A stretch of DNA of 64,000 nt, from the NCBI RefSeq assembly GCF_964340395.1, contig NC_135561.1:14451461-14515460 (forward strand), read 5' to 3'. The stretch comes from Glandiceps talaboti (Eukaryota > Hemichordata > Enteropneusta > Spengelidae). The notes below the pieces were generated by a model. That model ran no database searches, was not told the DNA's origin, and saw only the letters and a program-made list of their open reading frames with translations. Made by a program: the position numbers and the translations under genes. This document shows positions 59,911-64,000 of the stretch, piece after piece (position 1 is the first letter of the stretch; each line of letters starts with the position of its first letter).

Positions 59911-60320
59911 TCATTGTGACGTCATTTGGGAGGACTTCTCATCCTGTAACTGTATATTACCACTAACGTCTTGGTTCATGTCTGACATCATATTTCCATA
60001 GGCTGGTGTTGGTGTTGATGGCATAAGATATTTGACGTAAATGATATTGAAAAGTACAGTAAGGATGATGACAGCAGTCCACTGGTGATGAAATGAAATC
60101 GAAAGTAAGTACGTTATTTTACTTGGGTTATAGCATTGCATGTTGTTTTACGTCGTAGTTGACGTCAAACGTGAAAATGAAGTATGTCGTAACTTCATTC
60201 CCATCTGGGTCATCATCGTTGACGAAGTCGTCGCCGTCGCCTCCACCAGCACAGCATCAGCACCACTAGCACCACCAAGAGCAGCAGCAGCCCCCCCCCC
60301 CCACCACCACCACCACCACC

Positions 60321-60352
<32 letters not shown>

Positions 60353-63300
60353 CAACAACGGCACCACCACCAAAAGCCAGTACCACCACCATGATCATTA
60401 TCACCACAACCACGGCGTTTTTGTATTGCATATGAAACATTGTATTGTATTATATTGTAATGCGAAAATGTAATTACGATATTGGTAAAATTAACATCTC
60501 AAGACCTTGATAGGTGAGCAAGAAGAGTAGCAAACAAAATTCATCTTTAGCCCTAACCACTGCCCTGAGTATTATCTTAATTTCCTGACAAAAAATTGGA
60601 TTTAAAAACAATGTATTGCAGTGTGACTGTTACCTGTACAATACAACTCATCAAGTTGTCTCCATTCACTTTGTACCACTCACTGTTATATACGATTTGA
60701 TCAACCGTGAACCAACCCAGTAGAAGGGCGACCTCTAGCGGTGCGATGAATCTGAAGACAACGCAAAATCGATAACACATGTTATTTCTCATAGTTATAT
60801 CATATCATATCACAGTATATATGTGAATTTATATTTCGTTGTTATTTTTGGAAATAAATATCTCATCAGTTGTTGAATCACAGTTCTACTCGAAGGCAGC
60901 TCAGATTTGTAATTGTGTTATATAACAGTGATGAGAAATAGTGAAAAAATAGCACACCTTATAACGTCTAGCTATCTCTATGCTTAGCATATTTAAATCA
61001 TAATTATAATAATGATAATTTCAAATAACGCTTTCCCACACTGCTTAAAGCATTTACAGTTATTACTCCAAGTACAGACCTTTTAATTGCTCCACTCATT
61101 GGGGAGCATACAACCCATTGTAGCCACTATGAACGGATAGGATTAAAGCATTCATATTCCAACTCCTATCCTAGGAGATCCGCGAATATATAGTAAGGTT
61201 GACTGGGAAAGGGCAGCGAAAGAGCAGATCTGCGGTTTCATTAACTTTATTTTGTTTCAGACTATAAATGTGTATCAGCAATTCATTTTGACGTACACAA
61301 GATACGTCGTGTCGTTCCGCCCTCGCCTGGGCTGACCGATGTGTGAGGGCGCCCCGTCACGGCGTACCTTACAGAATTCGACTTAGTACTTACTTAATCA
61401 TCCATTCCCATATCTTGGGTAGATACCAGTCACTAGTACTGTATTCGTTAATCAGCTCTGATCGTAATTTATTAGATCCATATCTATATACCATGTAGAT
61501 GAACGACATACCAGACAAGAGTAAGGCATAACTCCATACAAGATCCTGGTGAAACAAAATGAACGAATCTTAAAGTGTTAACTGATTAAATATTTGGGAT
61601 TGTGTGAAATCCTTGGAAGGGTTCCACTGATTGGAAATCCCACATAACTACACTTCCTTAAGCCCGCACTAACTGTAACTGGAACTTTTTTAAAAGAAAT
61701 GTAATGTTAGGTAATATCATACACCGTAAACATTATTGCATCACCTCTGGGTAAATGTTTTTTTGTAGTTATGTACACGAAAAATCAAATCAAATCAAAT
61801 CAAATCAAATCAAATCAAACCAAACCAAACCAAACCAAACCAAACCAAACCAAACCAAACCAAACCAAACCAAATCAAATCAAATCAAACCAAACCAAAT
61901 CAAAACAAACCAAACCAAACCAAATCAAATCAAATCAAACCAAACCAAATCAAATCAAATCAAACCAAATCAAATCAAATCAAACCAAATCAAATCAAAT
62001 CAAATCAAATCAAATCAAATCAAATCAAACCAAATCAAATCAAATCAAATCAAACCAAACCAAATCAAATCAAATCAAATCGATTTTTGGTACGCATCCA
62101 AAATCAGCGCCCTCAACGGCGATCACGACTTCAACCTGTTTCCTGTGCGTACTGCTTATGGATAATAATAGACAGTGGGTGAAGGGTCTATGGGATAATA
62201 TAGAACATTGACAAGTGCAATGTCTAACTATTGGCATTTTAGAAAGAAGTGAATATATTGTGGTTGTTTGATCGAAAAATGATACTCCAGTTACAACTAG
62301 TACACTTTTAACACGGTGACATATTCAAAACCAAGCTTTCGCTCAAGATTTAATTAAATCTATCACTACACTACCTAACGGGTAATATTGACCACTAGTA
62401 AAGAGATAAAAGGCTTTTTTATTTGTAATTGACTAATTCATAGTGACCATATCTTAGCTTGCTTGCTGAAAACAAATATCACAATTGCAGCTAGTGCAGG
62501 TTTACGACTAAGAAGAAACATCAACGCTCTTCTAACATCATAGACTAAAACTGATAATCACATCCGGGACATTTCATGAACTGTATGTGAGAAAAGTATG
62601 ATCTCCGACGATTAATGACGTTTTTTCACATTACTGGAATTTTTCAATTAACATGTAATAACTCATCAATCAGCATATTATTACAGCACCCTGTCTTTTT
62701 ACAGTATATAAAGGCTAAATAACATATAGAGTCCCTAGATATTACTTTGACTTTCCTTCACACCAATATTAAAGTAAACTGATGAGACATGATCTGCATG
62801 TCATGTTTATGTCTTCATCAATCGACACCCACCTGTTGCTTTGTGGTATTCAGTCGGTGCGCTCAGAACCAAAAACGTTTGCGATCCGTTAGATAAACTG
62901 TCCACAGTGCTGGGTCGGATCCGACCGCACTAGCTCATGTCTACTGTGAAGTTAGCGAAGTTATAGATCAGTGCCGTGGACAGTCGAGCGAATGGATAGC
63001 AAACGTTTTTTTTTGTCCTGAACTTGGCCAGTGTATGTTTCACGGTCCTTTTGACCTTCAACTACAGATGATACAGGCCTATGTATAATTTGTTTTATTG
63101 CACATACACACTCCAGGTTAAAATATTCCACATTTCTAGTTAATAAAATTAATGACATTGAATTCATGTTTAATCACGCCCATCTCAGATTATTTTTAGC
63201 CAATTTTCAGGGCCAATTTTATTGGATATTTTTTGTAAGAGAATTCAAAATATCCTATATATTTGTCAACATCTTAAATAAAGCATTAACTTTTCTTTCT

Positions 63301-63977
63301 GAAACATTAGCTTTATGAATATTATATTCAACAAATTTCTCGACTAACGACTAAATATAAACGGCTGTCGTATCACGTGCAATTAACGAGGCGCCGCCAT
63401 TTTGATGAAAACTCTAAAATATGACGTCACAGTCATGACGTCACATGTATCAACCAATGAGAGCTGTCATATTAAGGGTGAGATCAATAGTGCAATGTAG
63501 GATAAAAAACTAAATTATTTAGTTAGGCCTCAGACCCCCACCCCTTCTAACTAAATTGGGACAAACTTGATAATTGTTTCAGACACCACAATCGATTTCA
63601 AAGTATGTAGTGGGGAAAAAATAGTTCTTTTGTTGACACTTTACTTGATATTTTGGTGGCATACACTTCCAGTAGCGAAAATCCTTCTATTTGTCAATTT
63701 GACGACATTTTTTATAGAAACATTTTTGTATTTAGGCCCAGGTACAAACAGATTCATTAAATTTAAAGTAAAATCGCTTTTGTAGGATGAGAACTAATAT
63801 AGTTCACCCCCCACCCCCCCCCCCACATCAAAGTAAGAGAATTTAGGTTTTTTATCCATCTTGAACTATTGATATCACCCCTTACCTGATTGACAAGGTA
63901 ATCGATTTTCACCGCAGACCCCACACCTATCAGAAACACAACTGCACATAGCGGCGGAACTATATATTTACGTTTCA
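59911..63977 (-). CDS. SLC6/NSS-type sodium-dependent transporter, C-terminal four exons
   Basis: Exons 63886-63977, 61394-61545, 60634-60751 and 59911-60081 (stop TGA). All sites are GT-AG and phases fit (2-nt start; 0; 2; 0). The gene continues past base 64000. Four membrane segments are seen, one per exon, fitting the last four of the usual twelve: VVFLIGVGSAVKIDYL, WSYALLLSGMSFIYMVYRYG, APLEVALLLGWF and AVIILTVLFNIIYVKYL. The run SAVKIDYLVNQ-DLVWSYALLLSG and the later WMIKFIAPLEVALLLGWF resemble bacterial sodium-dependent (SNF/LeuT-like) proteins more than vertebrate SLC6 members. The tail of about 35 residues is polar. The substrate is unknown; amino acids or amines are typical for the family. 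Confidence 0.78.
60284..60396. repeat. (CAC)n/(CAA)n trinucleotide repeat with poly-C
   Basis: AGC, C, CAC and CAA units in an intron of the transporter gene; open frames across it are repeat translation. Confidence 0.95.
61282..61372. repeat. Short foldback repeat, GGCGCCCTCAC type
   Basis: Its two ends (GATACGTCGTGTCG... and, inverted, GGTACGCCGTGACGG...) are inverted copies about 27 bp long with GCCCTC at the inner side. The same unit in opposite orientation lies in the array spacers near 29083, 35307 and 43415. Confidence 0.55.
61783..62081. repeat. (CAAAT/CAAAC)n pentanucleotide array
   Basis: About 60 units of CAAAY in runs of the T and C variants, in a transporter intron. Two long open frames (Lys/Ser/Asn/Gln repeats) are by-products. 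Confidence 0.95.
62082..63885. other. Rest of the transporter intron, no further gene
   Basis: No exon is needed between the flanking exons, whose protein joins smoothly (LVNQ-DLVW). Two GACGTCA palindromes occur at 63422-63444 (TGACGTCACAGTCATGACGTCA). Whether they act as CREB/ATF sites here is unknown. Confidence 0.45.
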
Positions 63978-64000
63978 CTGTAACAAAAACAAAACACACA

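Noticed and set aside
61755-62211. Two Lys/Ser/Asn/Gln-repeat proteins of 136 and 146 codons
   Set aside because: Translation of the CAAAY pentanucleotide array.

Overview
The window is animal nuclear DNA. Its genes are split by GT-AG introns, it is AT-rich, it carries many microsatellites, and it holds decayed CR1-type non-LTR retrotransposons. The gene content (archease, an IQCC-like IQ protein, TREX-type exonucleases, a family of juvenile-hormone-acid-methyltransferase-like proteins, a bacterial-looking SLC6 transporter) suggests a marine invertebrate, perhaps a deuterostome or lophotrochozoan. The species cannot be fixed from the sequence. All functions are read from motifs and remembered families; no search was run.

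Left part (1-6.6 kb): a head-to-head pair. The archease gene runs left from 2479 and the IQCC-like gene runs right from 2564, with 84 bp between their start codons. The archease gene leaves the window on the left. IQCC is complete in five exons (434 aa).

6.6-14.8 kb: two tandem paralogous DEDDh 3'-5' exonuclease genes of the TREX family, both on the minus strand (237 and 242 aa). Each has a short first coding exon and one long catalytic exon joined by a phase-0 intron. Both keep all five catalytic residues.

14.8-18.3 kb: no recognised gene, then the left copy of an unusual ~1 kb element with a small ORF. An inverted copy lies at 53.4-54.4 kb and ends in a 139-bp palindrome.

18.3-58.4 kb: a tandem array, all on the minus strand, of six complete four-exon genes for class I SAM-dependent methyltransferases (267-268 aa), plus one orphan first exon. 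Copies 1 and 6, at the two ends, form one subfamily. Copies 2-5 and the orphan form a second, which carries a CR1 element in intron 1 eroded differently in each copy. The spacers are also duplicated. Each complete copy has an (AG)n-type tract ~200-245 bp upstream of its ATG and an ACAT/ACAG tract just upstream of the last exon. Mosaic similarity between copies points to unequal exchange or gene conversion.

58.4-64 kb: a foldback element, several microsatellites and the last four exons of a minus-strand SLC6/NSS-type transporter whose 5' part lies beyond the right edge.

The genes do not form one pathway. Archease/IQCC is a shared-promoter pair, the TREX pair is a local duplication, and the methyltransferase block is an expanding gene family. 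The most novel-looking items are the methyltransferase array and the inverted ORF-bearing element.
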